From QALR01 sp900552255 (GTDB lineage: Bacteria > Bacillota > Clostridia > Oscillospirales > CAG-272): DNA of 64,000 bases. This document shows positions 26,673-34,895 of this stretch, piece by piece. Each line of letters opens with the position of its first letter. Position 1 is the stretch's first letter. The notes under the pieces are model-generated. The model did no database searches, had not been told where the DNA came from, and saw only the letters and a program-made list of their open reading frames with translations. Both the position numbers and the translations under genes were made by a program. The stretch lies in the NCBI GenBank assembly GCA_048526005.1, contig DBFVEH010000007.1, positions 1 through 64,000 of the forward strand, in the 5' to 3' direction.

Positions 26673-27452
26673 TTAAAAGGTAATGCGCCGAATCGAAACC
26701 GCCTTTTTCGTCTCTTTATCGATTTCCACAAGGATTCCATGCGCTGTGACTTTATTTTCCGACGGAACAAACTTCACCGGCAGATACGTCGTCATTTTTT
26801 CTATGATGCACTCGGGCTTGATTCCGAGCACGCTGAAATCCGGCCCGCACATGCCGACGTCGGTGATATATGCCGTCCCTTTCGGCAGAATACATTCATC
26901 TGCCGTCGCCACATGCGTATGCGTGCCGAAAAAGACCGTAATTCTTCCGTCAAGATAATGGGAGAGCGCCTGTTTTTCGGAGGTCGCTTCCGCATGGAAA
27001 TCGAGAATGGAAATATCATATTTTCCCTCATAACGCTTCAATACCCTATCGGCGCAGACAAACGGATTTTCGAGCGGCTCCATCATAACGATTCCAAGCA
27101 TATTGACGACAAGGATCGATATTCCCGCCGCATCCGTCAGAACAGCCCCCTCTCCCGGAACATTCCCCGGAAAGTTCGCCGGCCGCAGGACATTTTTATT
27201 CTTCTCAAACAAATCCTTCGCATCATAGCGGCGGAACGCATGATTTCCCGTTGTGATGACATCAGCGCCTGCAGAAAGCAGCGTCTGCGCCGACGTCTTG
27301 TCGATCCCGTTTCCTTCGGCGCTGTTTTCTCCGTTGACGACGGCAAAATCGATCTCGTTTTCCTTTCGATAGGCCCATAGCTTTTCCGCAAGATAATCAC
27401 AGGAGGCGGAGCGGCTCACGTCGCCGAGCATCAAAAGCTTTATCGTTATCAT
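26673..27452 (-). CDS. ymdB: YmdB family metallophosphoesterase
   Basis: 259 residues, the YmdB/TIGR00282 length. Motifs are LMLGDV (about 7-12), VVNGENSA (about 38-45), GADVITTGNHAFRR (about 62-75), DFHAEATSEK and FFGTHTHVATAD (about 173-184), which form the dinuclear metal site. The Bacillus enzyme hydrolyses cyclic nucleotides and affects biofilm and motility choices. In Bacillus it follows rny; here it is separated from rny (43-44.6 kb) and is the first gene left of dnaA, divergently transcribed. Confidence 0.93.
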   Translation of the reverse strand: MITIKLLMLGDVSRSASCDYLAEKLWAYRKENEIDFAVVNGENSAEGNGIDKTSAQTLLSAGADVITTGNHAFRRYDAKDLFEKNKNVLRPANFPGNVPGEGAVLTDAAGISILVVNMLGIVMMEPLENPFVCADRVLKRYEGKYDISILDFHAEATSEKQALSHYLDGRITVFFGTHTHVATADECILPKGTAYITDVGMCGPDFSVLGIKPECIIEKMTTYLPVKFVPSENKVTAHGILVEIDKETKKAVSIRRITF

Positions 27453-27622
27453 TCTTTATTTTTTCCTCCGAACAAACCGACCCACATCTAAGGTGTCTTG
27501 TTTTCGCAATCAGTGTATCATAAATTTCAGTCGATTTCCACTGTTATTTTTATATTTTTATCCTTCGCTCCGTTTTTTATTTTGATTTGAACAAAGGAAA
27601 AGCAGGAATCCTAAAATATACC

Positions 27623-27651
27623 TTGATTTTTCTATCTTTATATGATATAAT
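27623..27651 (+). promoter_or_regulatory. dnaA promoter
   Basis: TTGATT (27623-27628), a 17-base spacer and a perfect TATAAT (27646-27651). The following 27652-27672 is almost pure A/T. The rest of 27453-27622 shows no clear DnaA box. Confidence 0.75.
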
Positions 27652-27738
27652 ATTATATATTATTATATAAATATGGTGTTGCCGAACTTATTTCTATTTC
27701 AAGCGGCGGAAAATCAAAAACCGGAAAGAGGGAAAAAC

Positions 27739-29100
27739 TTGAATTCCTACAAGGACATTTGGAATATCGTATTCGACGAGCTTTCAAAAAAATATACGGA
27801 TGCGGTCATGGAGCTTTGGTTCAACAATTTTGAGCTCGTCTATCTCGACGACGAAAAAGGATTCATCACGACCACAAGCGATGGCTTCGTCGATTTATTG
27901 AATAAAAAATATGCGCCTGAGATTGAAAAGATATTCGACGATACTTTAAACTTTCATATAACCGTCAAAATCTTCGCAAAATCCTCTTTCCGTCTTGAAA
28001 GCGCCTTATCCGAAGAAATCAAAAAACCGGATATCCCCGAGGTCGATACGGCGGATCCCGAAGTGCAGAGCGAAATAAGCGGTTCCGCCTTTGTTTCGGA
28101 AAAAGATTATACCTTCGAAAATTTCATTGTGGGAAGCTCCAATAAGCTCGCGCATGCCGCTTCCGTCGCGGTAGCCAATCATCCGACCGCATATAATCCT
28201 CTTTTCCTATACGGAGCCAGCGGCCTCGGAAAAACCCACCTGATGAAAGCGATCGCAAACGAGGTCAAGCGGACAAGACCGGATTTCAATATCATCTTTG
28301 TCAAGGGAGAGGACTTCACAAACGAGCTCGTCCGCTCGATCGAAAAGAAAACGACCTCTAAATTCAAGGAAAAATACCGCAATGCCGACATGCTGCTGAT
28401 CGACGACATTCAGTTTATCGCCGGAAAGGTCGCAACGCAAGAGGAATTTTTCCATACGTTCAATTCTCTGTATGACGCGGGAAAACAGATCATTTTGACC
28501 TCCGACCGTCCTCCGAAGGATATCCAGCATTTAGAGGAACGGATCCAAAGCCGCTTTGAAGGAGGTCTTATCGTCGATATCCAGCCGCCGGACACGGAGC
28601 TGCGCGTCGCCATTTTGAAACGCAAGGCGCAGATCATGAACGTCAGGCTCTCCGACGACGTTTTGAACTTTCTCGGGGAAAACGTCAAAAGCAATATCCG
28701 GCAGCTCGAAGGAGTCATCAAAAAGCTCGGCGCCTATAGCTTTGTCAACGGCTCCACCATTACGGTTGATATCGCAAGAAACGTGCTCTCCGGCGTGATC
28801 TCCGGTACCGTCCCGCCGGCGCTCGTGGCCGAGCAGATCATTGAAAATATCTCAAAACGATATAACATATCAGTAGAAGATATCAAAGGAAAAAAGAGAA
28901 CCAACGAAATCGCCTTGCCCCGGCATATTGCGATCTATGTGATTCGCCGCGTAACCAATATTTCCCTTCAAAATACGGCAAAAATATTCGGACGCGACCA
29001 TACGACGATTCTCGCCTCCGTCGACGTAATCAAAAACAAAATGGCGGAGGACAGCTCCTTCGAATACGAGATCAACAGCATCTGCAATGAATTTATGTGA
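27739..29100 (+). CDS. dnaA: Chromosomal replication initiator DnaA
   Basis: 453 residues. Four-domain layout: domain I (about 1-85, YKDIWNIVFDEL), a linker, the AAA+ domain with GASGLGKTHLMKA (Walker A, about 160) and MLLIDDIQFIAGK (Walker B, about 217), and the DNA-binding domain IV with GRDHTTILASVD (about 419). The likely start is the TTG at 27739, preceded by AAGAGGGA at 6 bases; the upstream in-frame ATG at 27673 would add 22 residues foreign to the family. A 529-base gap with DnaA-box-like words follows. Confidence 0.97.
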   Translation: MNSYKDIWNIVFDELSKKYTDAVMELWFNNFELVYLDDEKGFITTTSDGFVDLLNKKYAPEIEKIFDDTLNFHITVKIFAKSSFRLESALSEEIKKPDIPEVDTADPEVQSEISGSAFVSEKDYTFENFIVGSSNKLAHAASVAVANHPTAYNPLFLYGASGLGKTHLMKAIANEVKRTRPDFNIIFVKGEDFTNELVRSIEKKTTSKFKEKYRNADMLLIDDIQFIAGKVATQEEFFHTFNSLYDAGKQIILTSDRPPKDIQHLEERIQSRFEGGLIVDIQPPDTELRVAILKRKAQIMNVRLSDDVLNFLGENVKSNIRQLEGVIKKLGAYSFVNGSTITVDIARNVLSGVISGTVPPALVAEQIIENISKRYNISVEDIKGKKRTNEIALPRHIAIYVIRRVTNISLQNTAKIFGRDHTTILASVDVIKNKMAEDSSFEYEINSICNEFM

Positions 29101-29629
29101 CAAATTGGAAATGAAAAAGCGGTGTTTTGATTCTGGATTTCATTTTTCCACAGGCTGTGGAAAAACCTGTTGAAAATCTTGAATTTCTTCTCTTTTTGCT
29201 TCCATATTGCTTGTTGAAAATTTGAAATTTTTTCTACATTCGCCAATTTGAGCGTCCCATTGCTTTTCCCATTTGCTTTACCATTTTTGGAAACCAAAAC
29301 TTTCTCCAACTTTTTCTCCACAAATTCTTCTTCTCCACAAGCTCATTTTTTCAGATTTTACCCATCCGCGTTTTTTCAATCCGGTTTTTCACAGACGAAA
29401 ATAAAATTTTTCCCGATTTTCAAAGCTCTTTTTCACAAGAAAAATTCGTTTTTTCTCTTTATATTTCAAGACTTTTTCAGGTTTTCAAAAGTTTCTACGC
29501 TTCCTAACACGAACACTATAAATATTATTCTTATTTTCTCTTCTTGAAAGAACGGATCAAAAGAGAAGGATGTTGAAAATACAATACGGCAGATATTCTG
29601 CATATCAATATCGAAAGGCAGGAGGAACC
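29101..29629. other. oriC: Probable oriC (dnaA-dnaN intergenic region)
   Basis: This 529-base non-coding stretch is AT-rich and strongly pyrimidine-biased on the plus strand. It holds DnaA-box-like nonamers: TTTTCCACA (29144-29152) inverted to TGTGGAAAA (29156-29164), TTCTCCACA (29314-29322 and 29331-29339) and TTTTTCACA (29385-29393 and 29429-29437). TGTTGAAAA also occurs at 29169-29177. I see no canonical TTATCCACA. Gene polarity and sampled G/C skew switch around here, which supports an origin. Confidence 0.75.
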
Positions 29630-30808
29630 ATGAAGGTCACTTTTAAAAAGGACGAGCTGCTGCTCGCCATCACAAAATCTCTCGGGTGCGTTTCCACGGA
29701 AAAAACCATCAATGCGATAGAAGGGATCCTGATTACGACGGTCGGAGAAAAGAAATGCCAGCTTTGCGCTTACGATCTTGAAAAGGGAATCAAGATTATG
29801 ATAAGCGCGCAGGTCGAAAGCGGCGGAGCCATCGTTATGAACGGAAGCAAGCTTTCCAGCATCGTCAAATACATGCCCGGCGACGTTACGATCGAAACGG
29901 CGGATGAGAATGAAGGCGGGCTTTCGACGATTTCGAGCGGCCGCACAAAGTTTCAGCTCCATTATATTTCAGGGGACGCATTTCCGCAGATGCCGGAGCT
30001 CAATCCGGACAGACGCTTTTCTCTCCCGCAGAAGATGCTCAAGAAGCTGATCAATCAGACCATGTTCGCCGTGGCGCAGGATGAAACACGTCCTGCCTTA
30101 ATGGGGCTTTACTTTGAAATTGCGGAGGACGGCGTGACCGTCGTCGGCTGCGACAGCTATCAGCTGGCCGTGAGAAATGCGAAATACGGAACAAATATCA
30201 CGACCAAGGGCGGAGAAACGGAGATCAGCTTTTTGGTGCCCGGAAAAACCGTGGCGGAGCTTGCAAGGCTTCTTGAAGATAAGGAGGAGCCCATCCAGTT
30301 TTCTTTGACGAGAAAGCATGCGCTTTTCAGCTTCGGCATGAAATGCGGAGCCGAGGAAAAGGAAGCGACGCTTTTCTCACGTCTGATCGACGTACCTTAT
30401 ATTGAATACAAAAGATTTATTCCAAAGGAAAGCAAGACCTTTGTGGAAATCGACAGAAACGCGCTTGAGGATTCGCTTGAAAGAGCTGCCGTCGTGACGG
30501 AGGAAAGAGTCGCGGGACAGGCGAAAAGCAATGTGCGCTTTCAGTTCGGCGAGAATCTGCTCGGCGTCAGTGTGGTATCCGTATCCGGAAATTTCTTTGA
30601 CGAGATCAACATCGATAAAAAGGGCGACGACCTTGAAATTTATTTCCCGTGCAAATATTTGATCGAGATTCTGCGTGCGACGGACGACGACGTTTTGAAG
30701 CTGTCCTTGACATCTTCCTATATGAGCATGATTATAGAGGGAGCGAGCATGAGAGAGGACGGCTCCAGCTTCCTGTATCTCGCGCTTCCCGTCAAAATGA
30801 GAGACTGA
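29630..30808 (+). CDS. dnaN: DNA polymerase III beta clamp
   Basis: 392 residues, three repeated clamp domains that close as a dimer ring on DNA and tether the replicative polymerase. The start is the ATG at 29630 after GGAGGA; upstream in-frame codons would add 20 residues unlike the family. The N-terminus MKVTFKKDELLLAITK, the middle QKMLKKLINQTMFAVAQDETRPALMG (shown by its ends) and the C-terminal YLALPVKMR are typical of DnaN; the last fits the P-L-R/P-V-R terminus of clamps. recF starts two bases after the stop. Confidence 0.97.
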   Translation: MKVTFKKDELLLAITKSLGCVSTEKTINAIEGILITTVGEKKCQLCAYDLEKGIKIMISAQVESGGAIVMNGSKLSSIVKYMPGDVTIETADENEGGLSTISSGRTKFQLHYISGDAFPQMPELNPDRRFSLPQKMLKKLINQTMFAVAQDETRPALMGLYFEIAEDGVTVVGCDSYQLAVRNAKYGTNITTKGGETEISFLVPGKTVAELARLLEDKEEPIQFSLTRKHALFSFGMKCGAEEKEATLFSRLIDVPYIEYKRFIPKESKTFVEIDRNALEDSLERAAVVTEERVAGQAKSNVRFQFGENLLGVSVVSVSGNFFDEINIDKKGDDLEIYFPCKYLIEILRATDDDVLKLSLTSSYMSMIIEGASMREDGSSFLYLALPVKMRD

Positions 30809-30810
30809 AT

Positions 30811-31929
30811 ATGTATCTTGACTGCGCCGTATTTGAAAATTACAGAAATATCGAGCATTTTCCCTTTTCCTTTGATCGGGGGATCAATATCCTTTATGGA
30901 AAAAACGCTCAGGGAAAAACAAATGTGATTGAAGGAATTTATCTTTTCGGCAGCGGGAAAAGCTTTCGTCACGCTAAGGAAAGAGATCTGATCAAATCGG
31001 AGGAAAATCATGGACAGATCAGCATCGCCTATGTCGATTCCGTGAGGGAAAACAAAATGTCGATACGGCTTTTCCGCGATCTTTCCAAGGAAATGTTCAA
31101 AAACGGCGTTAAGATCGGCAGGATGTCGAATTTTATCGGGAATTTTAAGGCGGTATTGTTTTGTCCGGAGCATCTTGCCATTGTAAAAAGTGAGCCGGCG
31201 GAAAGACGAAGCTTTCTTGACCATGCGATCTCTCAGATAAACAGACCTTACCTTGCCGCGCTGATGGAGCATAAAAAAATATTGGAACAGAGAAATGCGC
31301 TTCTCCGGAACTATGAGGAAAATCGGGAGGGCTTTTCCCTGACGATTGAAATTTTATCGGAAAAGCTGGCACAAAGCGCCGCTTTTATCACGCAGGTGAG
31401 GGCAAGATATTTAGAACGGCTTTTTACGCATGTAGGCCGTTATATGACGGAGATGTCAAATGGACAGGAAAACGTCGATATTCGGTATCTGTCTCATATC
31501 GCGGGCGAGGAAATAGAGGAGTTGTTTGACAAAGAGGCGAATTTGGAAAAATACAGAAGGGCTCTTTCTAAGGATATTCAAAAAGAAATTTTGATCGGCT
31601 CTACGCTGGCGGGCGCGCACCGTGACGATTTTGAGATCCGGCTTGACGGGAAGAACGCGAAGATTTTCGCATCCCAAGGACAGCAAAGAAGCATCGCCCT
31701 TTCCATGAAGCTTGCGGAGGGTGAGATTTCGAGAGAGGAAAGCGGAGAATATCCGGTATTTCTGCTCGATGATGTTCTTTCCGAGCTCGACCGCGACCGG
31801 AAAAATTATGTCCTTTCCGAGCTTTCGGCAAGACAGGTGATCATCACGACCTGTGATGAAAGCGATTTTGAGGGTATCGGAAATACAACGAGGATTTATG
31901 TTGAAAACGGAACCTATGCTTACCGGTGA
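30811..31929 (+). CDS. recF: DNA replication and repair protein RecF
   Basis: 372 residues, SMC-like ATPase. Walker A is YGKNAQGKTNVIEG (about 28-41), the ABC signature ASQGQQRSIALSMKLAE (about 287-303) and Walker B FLLDDVLSELDRDR (about 315-328). It helps load RecA on gapped DNA with RecO and RecR. The ATG at 30811 lies two bases past dnaN, with no strong RBS, suggesting coupling. The order dnaN-recF-remB-gyrB is the classic Bacillota arrangement. Confidence 0.96.
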   Translation: MYLDCAVFENYRNIEHFPFSFDRGINILYGKNAQGKTNVIEGIYLFGSGKSFRHAKERDLIKSEENHGQISIAYVDSVRENKMSIRLFRDLSKEMFKNGVKIGRMSNFIGNFKAVLFCPEHLAIVKSEPAERRSFLDHAISQINRPYLAALMEHKKILEQRNALLRNYEENREGFSLTIEILSEKLAQSAAFITQVRARYLERLFTHVGRYMTEMSNGQENVDIRYLSHIAGEEIEELFDKEANLEKYRRALSKDIQKEILIGSTLAGAHRDDFEIRLDGKNAKIFASQGQQRSIALSMKLAEGEISREESGEYPVFLLDDVLSELDRDRKNYVLSELSARQVIITTCDESDFEGIGNTTRIYVENGTYAYR

Positions 31930-31977
31930 TAAAATCAGTCGAAAAGATACGCTGGATTTTTGATTCTGGACGGCTTG

Positions 31978-32190
31978 ATGCTCTGTTCTACCGCGATTCT
32001 TGTTTTCGGAATCATATTGTTTCCGTCCCTCTGCCCCTATCGCATGTATAGTCAGTGTTTTTGCTTTTTGTCTCTCAATTTTAAATCAGAAAAGCAGTTT
32101 CGTTCTTTTTTGATATTCTTTGTCAATCTGTTATTTGCTTTGCTTCTGATTCACACCATACGGATGCTGATTTTGACGTTAAAGGCTTGA
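31978..32190 (+). CDS. Possible small hydrophobic ORF after recF
   Basis: 70 residues from the ATG at 31978, with two hydrophobic stretches (STAILVFGIILF and FLIFFVNLLFALLLI). There is no clear RBS. The stretch before it resembles, over about 35 bases, the beginning of the next membrane-protein gene (CAGTCGAAA-type leader and GCTGGA followed by a T run). It may be a real small membrane protein or the remnant of a paralogue. Nothing else is seen in 31930-32266. Confidence 0.25.
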   Translation: MLCSTAILVFGIILFPSLCPYRMYSQCFCFLSLNFKSEKQFRSFLIFFVNLLFALLLIHTIRMLILTLKA

Positions 32191-32266
32191 GTGTCATCGA
32201 AACGGCTATGATTTTCTATATTTTTATTGTAAAAATCCGATTTAAAAACAGTCGAAAGAGATTTAT

Positions 32267-32635
32267 ATGAAAAAAGAGCATCTGTCCTGCTGGAGTTTTT
32301 CGATCCTTTTTCTCATGTTCAGTATTCTATTGTATTTTCCGCTTATCTTTGCGTTTTCAAGCTTTCTTGAAATTACGGCAGCGGCAAGCGGAAGCGACGA
32401 TCCGGCAATGACTTTTATCGCATTTTTGAGCACGGCGGCATTGGGGCGTGCCATGATGATATCAATCGCTGCTGCGATATCGGGGCTTATCGGTGCGGTT
32501 TTGTCTTGCTTCAATGTTCGGTGTGAGGTGAAAAAAACGCGCAATTCAGCGCGGGTATTTCTTGCGATAAACGGAATTTTGACGCTTATATGTCCGATTG
32601 GTTATTTGATCTTATTTATATATAGTATTCTGTGA
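32267..32635 (+). CDS. Small integral membrane protein of unknown function
   Basis: 122 residues. Three or four hydrophobic helices: about 8-34, 48-82 (one or two helices, SAAAISGLIGAVL region) and 98-121. A short basic loop with KKTRNSAR (about 89-96) separates the last two. An RBS-like GAAAGAG lies 7 bases before the ATG. It sits between recF and remB, an insertion relative to the Bacillus order. No family recognised. Confidence 0.6.
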   Translation: MKKEHLSCWSFSILFLMFSILLYFPLIFAFSSFLEITAAASGSDDPAMTFIAFLSTAALGRAMMISIAAAISGLIGAVLSCFNVRCEVKKTRNSARVFLAINGILTLICPIGYLILFIYSIL

Positions 32636-32641
32636 GGTTTT

Positions 32642-32896
32642 ATGTATCTTCATGTGGGAAACAGCAAAAATATTAAGCTTTCCGATATCGTCGGGATATT
32701 CGACACGGATACCGCAACGATATCGAAAAATACAAAAAATTATCTCTCAGGCTGTGAAAAGAGAGGGGAAACCGTGAATGTGACGCACGAACTTCCGAAA
32801 TCGTTCGTCTTGACGGCGGTAAAGGGAAAAAACACTGTTTATTTTTCACAGCTGTCGGTGAAAACGCTCTGCCAAAGGGCAGAGGATATTCTTTGA
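32642..32896 (+). CDS. remB: RemB/YaaB-like extracellular matrix regulator (DUF370)
   Basis: 84 residues. The N-terminal MYLHVGNSKNIKLSDIVGIFD matches the RemA/DUF370 family opening (M.lH.G...)), and the place between recF and gyrB is that of remB (yaaB) in Bacillus. RemA-type proteins form DNA-binding rings that activate matrix genes; RemB is less characterised. The C-terminal half includes SFVLTAVKGKNTVYFSQLS, typical of YaaB. Start six bases after the preceding stop. Confidence 0.85.
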   Translation: MYLHVGNSKNIKLSDIVGIFDTDTATISKNTKNYLSGCEKRGETVNVTHELPKSFVLTAVKGKNTVYFSQLSVKTLCQRAEDIL

Positions 32897-32927
32897 TTTG
32901 GAACATGTATGAAAGGAAAAGGAAAAC

Positions 32928-34856
32928 ATGGCGGAAAACAACAGCACCGGAAACAACGTATATGAGGATGGGCAAATTCAGGTCTTAGAGGGACTTGAAG
33001 CGGTTAGGAAGCGTCCCGGTATGTATATCGGCTCCACCTCGCAGAGGGGCCTTCATCATCTCGTATATGAAATCGTGGACAATTCCATCGACGAAGCGAT
33101 GGCGGGGGTATGTACGGAGATAGAAGTGACCTTTCATCCGGACGGAAGCGTATCCGTTCAGGACAACGGACGCGGCATCCCGAGCGGTATGAACGCAAAG
33201 CTTGGAATCCCGACGACGGAGGTCGTATTCACCGTGCTTCACGCAGGGGGAAAATTCGGCGCGGGCGGTTATAAGTTCTCGGGCGGCCTGCACGGCGTCG
33301 GCGCTTCCGTCGTGAACGCGCTTTCCGTATGGACGGAAATCGAAAACTGCCATGACGGCGAGATGTATACGGAGCGGTTTGAAAGAGGAAAGGTCGCAAG
33401 ACCGTTTCTGCATGTCGGCTCCTGCGGGGAAAAGCACGGACTGTATGTCCGTTTTATGCCGGATTCCGAGATTTTTACGGAGACGGTCGAATTTGATTAT
33501 AATACCATTCTCAATCGAATGAGGGAGCAGGCGTTCCTCAATGCCGGCATCAAGATCACCGTGACGGATGCGCGCGGCGAGGAGCTTATCACGAACGAGC
33601 TGTATTATGAGGGCGGCGTGCGCAGCTTTGTCGAGCATCTCAACGCCATCAAGCACGGCGAGGTGCTTCACAACGTCATTTATATGGAAAGTGAAACGGA
33701 CGACAAATCCGCGGAGATCGCTATTCAGTATAACGACAGCTACAACGAAACACTGATGTCCTTTGCCAATAATATCGTGACGCCGGAGGGCGGCATGCAC
33801 GAGGACGGCTTTAAAATGTCCCTTACGCGCGTTATCAACAATTACGCGAGAAAAAAGAATTTTTTAAAGGACAACGATCCCCCGCTGTCGGGCGACGACG
33901 TGCGCGAGGGAATCTGCGCGGTGATATCCGTCAAACTAAGGGAACCACAGTTTGAAGGGCAGACCAAGGGGAAGCTCGGAAATTCCGAGATGCGCGGCTT
34001 TGTCAGCAGCCTTGTGACCGCTAAGCTCAATGAGTTTTTCGAGGAAAATCCGAATGTCGCCAAAACGATCATCGATAAAGCGATATCGGCCTCCCGCGCG
34101 CGGGAGGCGGCGCGCCGCGCAAGAGAAAACGCGCGCAGAAAAAGTCCTCTCGAAGGAGCGGGACTTCCCGGCAAGCTCGCGGACTGCCATGAGAAGCGCA
34201 AGGAATTTACCGAGCTGTATCTTGTCGAGGGTAATTCCGCAGGCGGCTCCGCAAAAGACGGGCGTGACAGCCATTTTCAGGCGATCCTGCCCATGCGCGG
34301 CAAGGTTTTGAATGTCGAAAAGAGCCGTCTTGACAAGATTTACGCCAATACGCAGCTGATTCCGATCATACAGGCGCTCGGCTGCGGAATCGGCGAGGAA
34401 TTCGATATTACGAAGCTCCGCTATGGAAAAATCATTATCATGGCCGACGCCGATGTCGACGGCTCTCATATCCAGATTCTGCTTCTTACGTTCTTTTTCC
34501 GACATATGAGAAAGCTCATTGAGGAAGGACACGTATTCCTCGCGCAGCCGCCGCTGTTCAAGGTGCATAAGGGAAAGCAGGTACGTTATGCCTTTTCCGA
34601 CGACGAAAGAGATATTTATATTAACGAGCTCGGCTCCGGCGCTCAGGCGGAACGCTATAAGGGTCTTGGTGAAATGGACCCGGAACAGCTTTGGGAAACT
34701 ACGATGGATCCTGAGAAGAGGACGCTTCTGCGCGTTGATATCGAGGACGCCATGGCATGCGATGAGATTTTCTCCGTGCTGATGGGCGACAAGGTGGAGC
34801 CGAGGCGCTTGTTTATCGAACAGAATGCGAAATACGCGGTCAATCTTGATATTTAA
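32928..34856 (+). CDS. gyrB: DNA gyrase subunit B
   Basis: 642 residues, the usual Bacillota length. GHKL ATPase domain with EAVRKRPGMYIGST (about 24-37) and VQDNGRGIP, GGLHGVGASVVNAL, then the transducer, and the TOPRIM domain with VEGNSAGGSAKDGRD (about 429-443) and MADADVDGSHI (about 505-515). It supplies ATP hydrolysis for negative supercoiling together with GyrA encoded 39 bases downstream. RBS AAAGGAAAA precedes the ATG. Confidence 0.98.
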   Translation: MAENNSTGNNVYEDGQIQVLEGLEAVRKRPGMYIGSTSQRGLHHLVYEIVDNSIDEAMAGVCTEIEVTFHPDGSVSVQDNGRGIPSGMNAKLGIPTTEVVFTVLHAGGKFGAGGYKFSGGLHGVGASVVNALSVWTEIENCHDGEMYTERFERGKVARPFLHVGSCGEKHGLYVRFMPDSEIFTETVEFDYNTILNRMREQAFLNAGIKITVTDARGEELITNELYYEGGVRSFVEHLNAIKHGEVLHNVIYMESETDDKSAEIAIQYNDSYNETLMSFANNIVTPEGGMHEDGFKMSLTRVINNYARKKNFLKDNDPPLSGDDVREGICAVISVKLREPQFEGQTKGKLGNSEMRGFVSSLVTAKLNEFFEENPNVAKTIIDKAISASRAREAARRARENARRKSPLEGAGLPGKLADCHEKRKEFTELYLVEGNSAGGSAKDGRDSHFQAILPMRGKVLNVEKSRLDKIYANTQLIPIIQALGCGIGEEFDITKLRYGKIIIMADADVDGSHIQILLLTFFFRHMRKLIEEGHVFLAQPPLFKVHKGKQVRYAFSDDERDIYINELGSGAQAERYKGLGEMDPEQLWETTMDPEKRTLLRVDIEDAMACDEIFSVLMGDKVEPRRLFIEQNAKYAVNLDI

Positions 34857-34895
34857 TCTCCGATAAGTGAGAAAACGAAAGGGATTTCAAAATTC

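Noticed and set aside
29143..29165. Palindrome after dnaA as a rho-independent terminator
   Set aside because: The dyad centre leaves almost no loop and its arms are DnaA-box-like words, so an inverted DnaA-box pair in oriC explains it better.
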